Positions 7,591 through 14,501 of a stretch of 28,783 bases of DNA are shown here, piece by piece. The position numbers and the translations under genes are program-made. Numbering within the stretch: the stretch's first letter is position 1; every line of letters begins with the position of its first letter. Source of the stretch: Deltaproteobacteria bacterium. Its GTDB lineage: Bacteria > Desulfobacterota_B > Binatia > UBA9968. The DNA lies in NCBI GenBank assembly GCA_005879255.1, contig VBKY01000050.1, forward strand, positions 3,229-32,011. The letters are read 5' to 3'. The notes under the pieces were generated by a model. It did not search any database. It was given only the letters and a program-made list of their open reading frames with translations, and was not told the DNA's origin.

Positions 7591-7962
7591 TTATGCTTCG
7601 ACAATGTCTTTCTTCGTGCTCTGCACGAATGCGACTACATCGTCACGTTCAGACGACGGGACCTTAAAAGCGTCCAGAGTGGCATTGAGGTGCCCCAAGA
7701 ATGCCGACCAATCGCCTTCACTGACTTTCATCCCTTTATGGGAAGTCTTCATATCCCGTCCCGTGTAGTACAGAGGACCGCCGGCACTGCAGCAGAGAAA
7801 ATCAACCAGAAGCTGCTTTTCCCGCTTTACACCATCTTCTCCTCGGTGCTGCCAGAAGCGGGCTAGTTGCGGATCCGCTTGCAAACGCGGCAACAGGTCA
7901 CTGGCAACTGCAGCGATGGCGTCATAACCGCCAAGGCGTTCATAGAGTGTTTTCGTACTCAT
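7591..7962 (-). CDS. glbN: Truncated haemoglobin, group I
   Basis: A 123-aa 2-on-2 globin. Recognisable are TLYERLGGYDAIAAV at the start, DPQLARFW, the GGPLYYTGRDM turn, and TSHKGM with the proximal haem-ligand His near residue 75. Group I members bind O2 or NO and often detoxify NO. The position usually taken by Tyr B10 (FYERV in relatives) reads LLPRL, so Leu probably replaces the distal Tyr, which would change ligand stabilisation. AAGGAG lies 8 bases upstream of the ATG. It is a single minus-strand gene between two plus-strand toxin-antitoxin modules. Confidence 0.88.
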   Translation of the reverse strand: MSTKTLYERLGGYDAIAAVASDLLPRLQADPQLARFWQHRGEDGVKREKQLLVDFLCCSAGGPLYYTGRDMKTSHKGMKVSEGDWSAFLGHLNATLDAFKVPSSERDDVVAFVQSTKKDIVEA

Positions 7963-8047
7963 TGTTTTATCTCCTTATTAGCTTGTTCATTCTTCAGCAG
8001 CTCGATTTTTCTTTCACTATTTTCCGTCTCGGAATAAGCAACATGAC

Positions 8048-8106
8048 GAGAGGGTCGAGTGTCGGGTGTCGAGGGAAAGATCCGAGCACCGAGTGTCGAG
8101 GATCGG
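8048..8106. repeat. TCGAGTGTCGGGTGTCGAGG array
   Basis: GAGGGTCGAGTGTCGGGTGTCGAGG and GAGCACCGAGTGTCGAGG units fill the space before the second toxin-antitoxin promoter. Only one arm is present here; the inverse arm is not seen nearby. Confidence 0.6.
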
Positions 8107-8107
8107 G

Positions 8108-8143
8108 TTGACCTTCGGTAGGTAAGACGTTAACTTACCCGAT
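8108..8143 (+). promoter_or_regulatory. Leaderless promoter of second vapBC module, with palindromic operator
   Basis: TTGACC (8108-8113), a 17-base spacer and TAACTT (8131-8136) lie at exactly the same distances from the ATG as in the first module (36 bases from the -35 box, 7 bases after the -10 box). A perfect inverted repeat GGTAAG-N7-CTTACC (8121-8139) covers the -10 region and is a likely antitoxin operator. There is no Shine-Dalgarno site. Confidence 0.6.
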
Positions 8144-8395
8144 ATGAAAACCACCGTTTCCACGAAAGGCCAGATCATTCTCCCGGCGGAAATCCGCCAG
8201 CGCGATGGCATCGAGTCGGGCCAAGAGTTCGAGGTCGAACGTATCGACCGCGGCGAATACCGGCTGAAACGAAAGGAGCGGCGGCGTAATGAAGGCCTGG
8301 TAAAGCTGCTGCTTGCGTGTCCCGTTAAGGGTTGGTTCAAGCGGATGAATCGCAGCGAGACGACCGACGACATCAAAGCACCAAGACTCGCGTGA
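8144..8395 (+). CDS. AbrB/MazE-type (SpoVT-AbrB) antitoxin
   Basis: An 83-aa protein. Residues 1-45 form a swapped-hairpin AbrB domain (TTVSTKGQIILPAEIRQRDGI, GQEFEVERIDRGEYRLKR). The remainder (LVKLLLACPVKGWFKRM, ending IKAPRLA) is the toxin-binding tail. The VapB-class antitoxin is assigned from its partner. The ATG sits 7 bases after a -10 box without a ribosome-binding site. The stop overlaps the toxin GTG start by four bases (GTGA), as is usual for coupled modules. Confidence 0.88.
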   Translation: MKTTVSTKGQIILPAEIRQRDGIESGQEFEVERIDRGEYRLKRKERRRNEGLVKLLLACPVKGWFKRMNRSETTDDIKAPRLA

Positions 8396-8799
8396 CCTAC
8401 CTGGTCGATGCAAACGTGCTCAGCGAGCCGACAAAGCCGGTGCCCAGCAGCAAGGTCGTCGACTGGTTGAGCGCGAACGAAGAAAATCTCGTCGTGGACT
8501 CCATCATTTTGGGTGAACTGTGCGTCGGCATTCTCGCGCTGCCGCGTGGACGTAAGCGGACACAACTCGAGCGGTGGTTTGGGGACGTGGTGCAAACCAT
8601 AGATTGCCTTCCATGGGACTCCACGATCAGCCAACGGTGGGCTAAACTCGTGGTGGATTTGAAGCAGAAGGGAGACAAGTTGCCTCTGCTGGATAGCATG
8701 ATCGCTGCCACAGCGCTCCAACACGATTTCACCGTTGCCACGCGAAACATGCGCGATTTCAACAAGGCTGGCGTGCAGGTGCTGAACCCCTTCGCGTGA
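8392..8799 (+). CDS. vapC: VapC-type PIN-domain toxin (intact)
   Basis: A 135-aa protein starting at the GTG that overlaps the antitoxin stop; an earlier ATG at 8332 lies inside the antitoxin gene. All four expected acidic positions are visible: TYLVDANVLSEP near residue 6, IILGELCVG near 42, LPLLDSMIAATA near 102, and TRNMRDF near 122. This is the family of Mg2+-dependent endoribonucleases that cut tRNA or rRNA. Unlike the first module in this window it has no frame break, so this pair is probably functional. Confidence 0.9.
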   Translation: MTYLVDANVLSEPTKPVPSSKVVDWLSANEENLVVDSIILGELCVGILALPRGRKRTQLERWFGDVVQTIDCLPWDSTISQRWAKLVVDLKQKGDKLPLLDSMIAATALQHDFTVATRNMRDFNKAGVQVLNPFA

Positions 8800-8847
8800 C
8801 GGCGCTAATCGCCGCTTCATGTCTTTTCCCCCGATCTCGTCCTTCGT

Positions 8848-9087
8848 CACTTCTTTAAAGGAGGCAACAGAGGAAACAGAGGGCGCTTGGGATGTTGGAA
8901 TGGTGGAATGATGTTCCGATGTTCCGATTTTCCGATTTTCCAATCTTCCAGTATTCCAGTCTTCCAACCTTGCAATATTCCATTCTTCCACTCTCCGTTA
9001 TCTCCGTTTGCTCCTGTTAAATTGAATTTCCTTTCACTCGTCCCTCGACCCTCGACACTCTCCGTCCCTCGACCCTCGTCCCTCTTC
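8848..9087. repeat. Composite palindromic element (long form) plus TCGACCCTCG array
   Basis: The left end CACTTCTTTAAAGGAGG and right end TTTGCTCCTGTTAAATTG bracket GGAATGGTGGAATGATG units and a longer run of inverse TTCCGATTTTCCAATCTTCC units. CTCGTCCCTCGACCCTCG units follow from about 9038 to the sulfatase stop codon. It lies in a convergent gap. Nothing else is seen in this 288-base interval. Confidence 0.7.
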
Positions 9088-11454
9088 CTACTGCCTCGCC
9101 ATCGCGATCTTTATCCGCTCTTCAGGACTGATGAAGTGATCGTGGTCGTCTTTGCCGAGATCGATCTGCACCCAGTTAATCTTGCCGCTGAAGACGCTGC
9201 TGTGGCGGTCGTAATCGGGAGTAACCGGCGTGCCGGCTTCGCGGCCGATGTCGGTGGTCTCGTCGGCGGAAAAGATCATCGGCACGGTGCGCTCGACACG
9301 GCCCTCGCCGACCTTGTTGCCGTCGTAGTAAAGCGTGACATTGCCGCCTTTGGCTAAACCTCCGCCGTCGTATTTGAGTTCCATGCGCACTTGATGTTTG
9401 CCCGCAGGGATTGCCTGTGTCGCCTCGGTCGTAAACGTTTCAAGGCCGAAGAAATTATAAGCGAACTTTGCCTTTCCGCCTTTGGTATAGAGACTGAGTC
9501 CGCCGAATTTACCGCCTTGCGCGATCACTACACCTTCGGCGCCTTTTGCGGGCACTTCTACTTCAGCCGTGATCGAGAACGATTTGTTCTTCATCACCAC
9601 GACGCTGTTCTCGCTCAGCCGTCCCATGCCGCCGAATAGCAGCTGCGAGTTGCCCTTGACGAGCTGTGGCCGTCCGGCAATATCGGCATTAAAGCGCTCG
9701 AATCTACGGTCATCCAGCGGGATGACATTGTACTTGGTCGCCTCGATAAGCCACAGCCGCTGCAGCTCGCGCAATTTTTCAGGCATCTCCTTCGCTAGAT
9801 TACGCGCCTGGCTCCAGTCCTTGCTGCCGTCGTACAGCTCCCAGACGTCGTCATCAAAGGCTTGCAGTTTTTCGACGACCCACGGTGTCGAATGCCGCGT
9901 CACCGCACTCCAGCCCTTGTAGTAGATGCCGCGATTACAAAACATCTCGAAATATTGCAAAACGTGCCGCTCCGCCGCTTTGGCATCATCGAAACTGTAG
10001 ATCATGCTGGTGCCTTCCATGGGGCTTTGCTGCACGCTGTTGACGACTGTCGGTTCCGGAATGCCAGCCGCTTCCAGAATCGTCGGCGCAATGTCGATGA
10101 CGTGGCAGAACTGACTACGGATCTCGCCCTTGGCCTTGATACCTTTCGGCCAATGCACGATCGTGCCGTTGCGCGTGCCGCCCCAGTGCGAAGCCACCTG
10201 TTTGGTCCACTGATACGGCGTGTCCATGGCGTGCGCCCAACCGACGGCATAATGGTTGAAGGAATCGGGACCGCCGAACTGATCCATCCGCGCAGTCAAG
10301 AACTCTGGCGTCTCCACGCCGGTCACACCGTTCAGCATCAGCATCTCGTTAAACGAGCCATTCGGCGTCCCCTCGGCTGAGGCGCCGTTGTCGCCGATGA
10401 TGACATAAACCAGTGTATCGTCGAGAATATCGAGATCCTTAAGCGCATCGATAAGCCGGCCGGTGTGATGATCAGTGTGCTCGAGGAAGCCGGCGTAGCA
10501 CTCCATCTGGCGCGCCAGCACCGGCTTCATCTTCGGGTCAACATCCTCCCAGGCCTGGATTTCCTTGGGCCGCTGCGTGAGCTCCGCATTTTCAGGAATG
10601 ACACCGAGCGTCTTCTGTCGCGCCAAACTTTCCTCGCGCAGCTTGTCCCAGCCCTGGTCGAATTTCCCTTTGTACTTGTCCGCCCATTCCTTCGGAACAT
10701 GGTGCGGCGCGTGTGTCGCTCCCGGAGCGAAGTAGATGAAGAACGGCTTATCGCCCATGAGCGCTTTTTGCTGGCGTACCCAGGCGATCGCCTTGTCCGT
10801 CATGTCTTCGGTGAAGTGGTAACCTTCCTCGGCGGTCTTCGGCGGTTCGAGCGGCGTGGTGCCTTCGTAAATGGCCGGATCCCATTGATTGGTCTCGCCG
10901 CCGATGAAGCCGTAAAAGTACTCGAAACCGCCGCCACCCGTCGGCCACTGGTCGAAGGGGCCGAGCGGACTGGTCTCCCACACCGGCACTTCGTGGCACT
11001 TGCCGAACTGCGCCGTCGAGTAGCCGTTAAGCTTCAGAGTCATCGGCAGCGGCGCTTTGTTCTTCGGAAGAACGGAAGTGTAGCCGGGCGCCGAGGTCGC
11101 GATCTCACAGACGCCGCCCATATTGACCGAATGGTGGTTGCGGCCCGTGAGCAGCGCCTGACGCGTCGGCGAGCAGAGCGCCGTGGTATGGAAACGATTG
11201 TACTTGAGTCCATTGCCCGCAAGGTTTTCGAAATTCGGCGTCTGACACGGCCCGCCAAACGCACTCGATGCGGCGAAGCCGACGTCGTCGAGCAGAACGA
11301 TTAAAACGTTGGGCGCGCCTTTCGGTGGCCGCAATGGTTCGATCGGCGGAAACTTGGTATCCGGATCCTTCGCGTCGTAGGTCGTCAATCCCACATGCTG
11401 CACATCCGGGATCGGCAGAATCGAACGGGGAATTTTGTCTGTTGGGCTAGCCAT
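9088..11454 (-). CDS. Arylsulfatase, cytosolic 788-aa type
   Basis: A type I sulfatase of the alkaline-phosphatase fold. The metal-binding LLDDVG is near residues 54-59, and the FGly signature CSPTR has its catalytic Cys at 94 followed by QALLTGR. Further on are FGKCHEVP, ATHAPHHVP and YVIIGDNGAS. A C-terminal beta domain (about residues 580-760, with LSLYTKGGKAKFAYNFFG) is typical of the long 780-790 aa group. It hydrolyses sulfate esters, but the substrate cannot be told from the sequence. There is no signal peptide, so it should act in the cytosol. The start at 11454 has AAAGGAG upstream; upstream in-frame codons run into repeat DNA. The Cys must be converted to formylglycine, presumably by the FGE encoded at 11938-12963. 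Confidence 0.92.
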   Translation of the reverse strand: MASPTDKIPRSILPIPDVQHVGLTTYDAKDPDTKFPPIEPLRPPKGAPNVLIVLLDDVGFAASSAFGGPCQTPNFENLAGNGLKYNRFHTTALCSPTRQALLTGRNHHSVNMGGVCEIATSAPGYTSVLPKNKAPLPMTLKLNGYSTAQFGKCHEVPVWETSPLGPFDQWPTGGGGFEYFYGFIGGETNQWDPAIYEGTTPLEPPKTAEEGYHFTEDMTDKAIAWVRQQKALMGDKPFFIYFAPGATHAPHHVPKEWADKYKGKFDQGWDKLREESLARQKTLGVIPENAELTQRPKEIQAWEDVDPKMKPVLARQMECYAGFLEHTDHHTGRLIDALKDLDILDDTLVYVIIGDNGASAEGTPNGSFNEMLMLNGVTGVETPEFLTARMDQFGGPDSFNHYAVGWAHAMDTPYQWTKQVASHWGGTRNGTIVHWPKGIKAKGEIRSQFCHVIDIAPTILEAAGIPEPTVVNSVQQSPMEGTSMIYSFDDAKAAERHVLQYFEMFCNRGIYYKGWSAVTRHSTPWVVEKLQAFDDDVWELYDGSKDWSQARNLAKEMPEKLRELQRLWLIEATKYNVIPLDDRRFERFNADIAGRPQLVKGNSQLLFGGMGRLSENSVVVMKNKSFSITAEVEVPAKGAEGVVIAQGGKFGGLSLYTKGGKAKFAYNFFGLETFTTEATQAIPAGKHQVRMELKYDGGGLAKGGNVTLYYDGNKVGEGRVERTVPMIFSADETTDIGREAGTPVTPDYDRHSSVFSGKINWVQIDLGKDDHDHFISPEERIKIAMARQ

Positions 11455-11514
11455 ATGATTTTCTCCTTTGCTCTTTGTAGTTATTATTGTCCCAGTCAGT
11501 TCTTTGCATGACGC

Positions 11515-11552
11515 AAGGACCGAGTGTCGGGGGTCGAGTGTCGAGGGGAAGA
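11515..11552. repeat. Short TCGAGTGTCGGGGGTCGAG array
   Basis: ACCGAGTGTCGGGGGTCGAGTGTCGAGG units lie between the four-helix-bundle gene and the sulfatase leader. Only one orientation is present. Confidence 0.55.
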
Positions 11553-11581
11553 GCACAACAACTAGTCACCCGACCTCGCCC

Positions 11582-11941
11582 TCACTTTTTCCTCATCGTT
11601 CCAATCGAGCTGGTCAGAATCCCAATTATCTCGTCGAGCAGTTTCGTGCGTTGATTGATCATGTCCTTGTCCAACCAGTGCTTCATTCGTTCGTAACGTC
11701 CCCGCGTTTCACGAGCAGAGCCTCGCGCGAAATCAAGAAAGCGAATGTACTCAATCCGGCTTAGTCGACCGTAACCTTCCTCGATGTTTGCACAAATTGA
11801 ATCTGCGCTGCCGATTTGTTGTGATACAAGTCGGTAGCAAAGCGGGTTTGTTTTAAGTGTTTCCATATCTGCCACCACCAGATCGAACAATTGCCGAGCT
11901 TTTTGGTGCGCGCCGAAGCTCTCCAGTGCGATCTGACTCAT
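11582..11941 (-). CDS. Four-helix-bundle protein (23S rRNA intervening-sequence type)
   Basis: A 119-aa protein. The pattern KARQLFDLVVADMETL, PLCYRLVSQQIGSADSICANIEEGYGR and EYIRFLDFARGSARETRGR matches the four-helix-bundle proteins first seen in 23S rRNA intervening sequences and later found across genomes outside rRNA. Function is unproven, with nucleic-acid binding suspected. Here it is unlinked to rRNA. Its ATG overlaps the TGA of the FGE gene (ATGA), and its ribosome-binding region (GAGGGA) is made from the repeat that encodes the FGE tail. Confidence 0.88.
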   Translation of the reverse strand: MSQIALESFGAHQKARQLFDLVVADMETLKTNPLCYRLVSQQIGSADSICANIEEGYGRLSRIEYIRFLDFARGSARETRGRYERMKHWLDKDMINQRTKLLDEIIGILTSSIGTMRKK

Positions 11942-12963
11942 CCCTCACTCGTCCCTCGACCCTCGACGTTCTTTCCCGGCCCCTCGACACCCGACACTCG
12001 ACCCTCTCCTCGCACGATGCATCGAAAACCCAGATGGCACGTCGAAGTATCGATGGGCTGCGCCATGCGCGCCGCAGGGCGGTAGCGCCGGCAATAGTTC
12101 GGCGCGCAGAGATAAGAGCCGCCTTTCATCACTTTGCGCGGGATCTTAACGTCCGGCGTGTTGGGATCGTAACTTTTTTCCTGCTCCGCGCCTCGGGGAT
12201 TGACGGCTCCGCAGCAAGATTGTGTGATCTTGCCGTGCTCCTGATACCAGTCCGTCGTCCACTCCCAAACGTTGCCGGCCATGTCGTAAAGCCCGTAGCC
12301 GTTCGCGGGAAAACTGCCCACCGGCGCGATGCCTTCGAATCCGTCGGTCTTAAGGTTTTGCCAGGGAAATTCTCCCTGCCAACTGTTCGCCATATATTTG
12401 CCTGCGGGGGTAAATTCATCGCCCCAGGCAAATTCAGCTCCCGCCAATCCGCCTCGCGCGGCGAACTCCCACTCGGCTTCGGTTGGTAATTCCTTACCAG
12501 CCCATTTCACATAGGCTTCGGCGTCCTCATACGCGATCTGCACGACCGGATGTTTCGCTCTCCCCTTCAAAGAGCTGGCCGGTCCTTCCGGATGGCGCCA
12601 GTTGGCGCCGGGAACATACGTCCACCATTGGTAGCAGTCGTTGAGATCGACTCGTTGTTTGGGTTTCTGAAAAACGACCGAAGCCGGCACGAGCAGTTCC
12701 GGCTTCGCGCCGGGATAATCCTCTGGATTCGGCGCGCGCTCAGCAGATGTGACGAACTTAGTTGCTTCGACAAACCGACGGAACTCTTCGTTCATCACCG
12801 TGTGCGTATCCATCCAAAAGCCATCGACGGTAACCTCATGGGCAGGCGCTTCCTCCGGGTAATGTTTGTCAGAACCCATCAGGAAAGTGCCACCGGAAAT
12901 CCAGACCATGTCCGGATGCGTCGGGTTACTCGGAGCAGTGATTGGATTTGTAATGTTGCCCAT
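11938..12963 (-). CDS. Formylglycine-generating enzyme (SUMF1 family) with repeat-encoded tail
   Basis: A 341-aa protein. The FGE-sulfatase fold shows MVWISGGTFLMGSD at residues 19-32, FWMDTHTVMNEEFRRFV, ELPTEAEWEFAARGG, DMAGNVWEWTTDWY and HLGFRC. The two cysteines that bind copper in aerobic FGEs are present at 286 and 291 (GGSYLCAPNYCRRYR). It oxidises the Cys of CxPxR sulfatase motifs to formylglycine using O2, so it should activate the two sulfatases nearby. It lacks a signal peptide, matching their cytosolic location. The last 20 or so residues (GEGRVSGVEGPGKNVEGRG and beyond) lie outside the fold and are encoded by TCGACACTCG-type repeat DNA. Confidence 0.92.
   Translation of the reverse strand: MGNITNPITAPSNPTHPDMVWISGGTFLMGSDKHYPEEAPAHEVTVDGFWMDTHTVMNEEFRRFVEATKFVTSAERAPNPEDYPGAKPELLVPASVVFQKPKQRVDLNDCYQWWTYVPGANWRHPEGPASSLKGRAKHPVVQIAYEDAEAYVKWAGKELPTEAEWEFAARGGLAGAEFAWGDEFTPAGKYMANSWQGEFPWQNLKTDGFEGIAPVGSFPANGYGLYDMAGNVWEWTTDWYQEHGKITQSCCGAVNPRGAEQEKSYDPNTPDVKIPRKVMKGGSYLCAPNYCRRYRPAARMAQPIDTSTCHLGFRCIVRGEGRVSGVEGPGKNVEGRGTSEG
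11942..12007. repeat. TCGACCCTCG array inside the FGE 3' end
   Basis: CCTCACTCGTCCCTCGACCCTCGACG, then CCCCTCGACACCCGACACTCGACCCTC. These are the same units found in the intergenic gaps, but here they are read in frame as the C-terminus of the FGE. Confidence 0.7.
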
Positions 12964-12985
12964 AGAACACCTTCCAATATAAACG

Positions 12986-13250
12986 TCAGCAGGAGGTCAC
13001 AAAGAAAACAGAGGGCGTTGGGGTGTTGGAATGGTGGAATAATGGAATAATGGAAAAGTGGAAAGTGAAAACACGGAATGATGGAATGGTGGAATAATGG
13101 AATGATGTTCCGATTTTCCAATCTTCCAATATTCCAGTCTTCCAGTCTTCCAACCTTGCAATATTCCATTCTTCCACTCTCCATTCTCTCTGTTTGCTCC
13201 TGTTGAACTGAATTCCTTTTTCATTCACCACCCGACACTCGTCCCTCGTC
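12986..13250. repeat. Composite palindromic element (long form) plus TCGACACTCG units
   Basis: The left end AGCAGGAGGTCACAAAGAAAA and right end CTGTTTGCTCCTGTTGAACTG bracket two blocks of GGAATGGTGGAATAATGG units (13028-13105). Inverse TTCCAATATTCCAGTCTTCC units follow (13113-13160). Repeat units of the GACACTCGTCCCTCGTC type then run into the broken end of the HAD stub at 13249. At 230 bases it is the longest copy in the window. The start of the FGE gene lies 23 bases to the left. Confidence 0.7.
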
Positions 13251-13410
13251 ATTCGAACACCGCGATACGCGCCGGCGGCGCAACGAAGTCCCGCGATCCT
13301 TCGCGGCACACGCGCTCCACGAAGTCTGTAATTGCAGACTTGGCCGCGCCGTCCCGGCAACTGGGAAAGGTCTCGGTCATGGTTCGCTCGATGAAGGGAT
13401 GAGGCATCAT
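13249..13410 (-). pseudogene. 5' stub of a HAD-family phosphatase gene
   Basis: An open frame of 53 codons starts at an ATG overlapping the ecotin stop (ATGA), with a second ATG at 13380. It reads TETFPSCRDGAAKSAITDF, then VAPPARIAVFE, and stops. I recognise this as the N-terminus of HAD-family hydrolases whose next residues are the catalytic DNDGTLW. The catalytic motif and everything beyond it are missing: the frame breaks exactly where TCGACACTCG repeat DNA begins. It is a truncated gene, not a functional enzyme. A related 14-codon fragment lies before the ecotin gene. Confidence 0.65.
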
Positions 13411-14252
13411 TTCTGGTTCGGACCTTGCAGAGAGGATTTCAGGGCTACAACGGGATCCGCATTTGCAGCTAATCCGGAGACAGACGCACGCAGGACGACT
13501 GTGTTCTTTCCAATGGTAAAAGCGTCCGCCGACAAGTAGCCACCGGAGCCGGCAGATCGGATCGCGACGACCAAACTGGGTGGACCGTCGTTGCCCAGCT
13601 CCGCGAGAAAGACGTTCTCAACCGTACCGTCGCGGGCGCGAATGACGCCCGACGAGAAGAAAGTAGTGTCGTCATCCGGTTGCGCACGTTGTGTCGAGTA
13701 GATGCGGACGCTGTAGCTTCCGATTGAGCGGGCTTCGAAGTCGCCCTCGGCAATTACCGCCGTTTGTCCGGTGGGGAGAGTAAGCTTCTGCACGAAGTGC
13801 CCGGTCGGTTCGGCGCGCCAGAGTCGGTGGCGGACTTCGACGCCGGCGGGGACATAGACGACGAGCGGGAGGCGACTGTTGTAGCGCAGCAGCCGCGCCT
13901 CGCCGCCAATGCTGATGAAGCGTTCGACCTGCGGGGCGTCTGGGTCGACGGCGATCAGGGTTCCGGCCATGGGGCCGAGTTTACGCAGGATGTAGCGATC
14001 GAAACCCCACCCGGGAATAGTCTCGGTCTCGAGGGTGCCGCCGAAGAAGTAGCTGTTTCTCGCGTCCGTTTTTACCGTCTTGCCGATGATGAGCTCGACC
14101 TTGAAAGCGCTTTCGTCTTGCTGTTTCGGGAGGCTGATGACATGGCGGGTCATGCCTTCCTCAGCGGGAGGAAATGCCTTCAGGTCATCGGCGGCGAAGG
14201 CGACAGAGATGGAAACCAACGCGACAAGCGCGATGGATACGATTGTTCTCAT
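13407..14252 (-). CDS. Ecotin-PliI-like fusion, periplasmic inhibitor
   Basis: A 281-aa protein with a signal peptide at 1-20 (cleavage AFA-ADD). Residues 25-147 form an ecotin domain: FPPAEEGMTRHVISLP, ESAFKVELIIGKTV, PGWGFDRYIL, LLRYNSRLPLVVYVPAGVEV and RLWRA. Ecotins block trypsin-fold serine proteases. By alignment with E. coli ecotin the P1 residue is Leu99. Both disulfide cysteines are replaced (Ala64, Val102), and the whole protein has no Cys. Residues 150-270 (AEGDFEARSIGSYSVRIY, IRARDGTVENVF, RSAGSGGYLSADAF) resemble PliI, the inhibitor of invertebrate-type lysozyme, including an SGxY motif at 236-239. The start at 14252 is chosen for the signal peptide. The second-domain call is less certain than the first. 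Confidence 0.78.
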   Translation of the reverse strand: MRTIVSIALVALVSISVAFAADDLKAFPPAEEGMTRHVISLPKQQDESAFKVELIIGKTVKTDARNSYFFGGTLETETIPGWGFDRYILRKLGPMAGTLIAVDPDAPQVERFISIGGEARLLRYNSRLPLVVYVPAGVEVRHRLWRAEPTGHFVQKLTLPTGQTAVIAEGDFEARSIGSYSVRIYSTQRAQPDDDTTFFSSGVIRARDGTVENVFLAELGNDGPPSLVVAIRSAGSGGYLSADAFTIGKNTVVLRASVSGLAANADPVVALKSSLQGPNQK

Positions 14253-14267
14253 TGTGTTAGCTGGGCG

Positions 14268-14309
14268 TCGGACCGCGCCGTCACGCCAGCTCGGCAAGGT
14301 CTCACTCAT
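14268..14309 (-). pseudogene. 14-codon fragment resembling the HAD gene start
   Basis: The ATG at 14309, with CGGAG upstream, reads MSETLPSWRDGAVR in the frame that continues into the ecotin signal peptide. It matches the start of the HAD stub at 13380 (TETFPSCRDGAAK): 31 of the first 39 bases are the same. It is a relic of a duplicated or replaced HAD gene start. If translated, it would add 19 residues ahead of the signal peptide. Confidence 0.5.
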
Positions 14310-14329
14310 GGTCCACTCCGCTTTGATTG

Positions 14330-14480
14330 TGAGTTAGCACCCGACACTCGCCACTTCTTCACAGGAGGTCACAGAGCGAACAGAGTTCAATAAAATCCAT
14401 CTCCGTTATCTCTGTTTGCTCCTGTTGAACTTGATTACTGTTCACTCGACACCCGACACTCGTCCCTTTTTTCTCACTCG
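14330..14480. repeat. Composite element (short form) between TCGACACTCG units
   Basis: The element spans 14351-14435. CCACTTCTTCACAGGAGG and CTGTTTGCTCCTGTTGAAC are the inverted ends around a short core (AAAATCCATCTCCGTTATC) without GGAAT units. Flanking units are CACCCGACACTCGCC on the left and CACTCGACACCCGACACTCG on the right. The same short core appears at 16240. Confidence 0.65.
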
Positions 14481-14501
14481 ATAGTTGATCCGTGCGCGCT
14501 G

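Noticed and set aside
10465..11304. Long plus-strand open frame of 279 codons opposite the sulfatase
   Set aside because: It is a shadow of a high-GC gene. The minus strand encodes a complete, well-conserved sulfatase, and the plus-strand product is Arg-rich with no recognisable family.
11582..11941. An rRNA locus suggested by the 23S intervening-sequence type protein
   Set aside because: No rRNA-like sequence flanks it. This family is often found away from rRNA genes.
13020..13180. GGAAT tandem units considered as a CRISPR array
   Set aside because: Units are 7-9 bases, degenerate, and followed by their inverse. There are no regular 25-40 base repeats with unique spacers and no cas genes.
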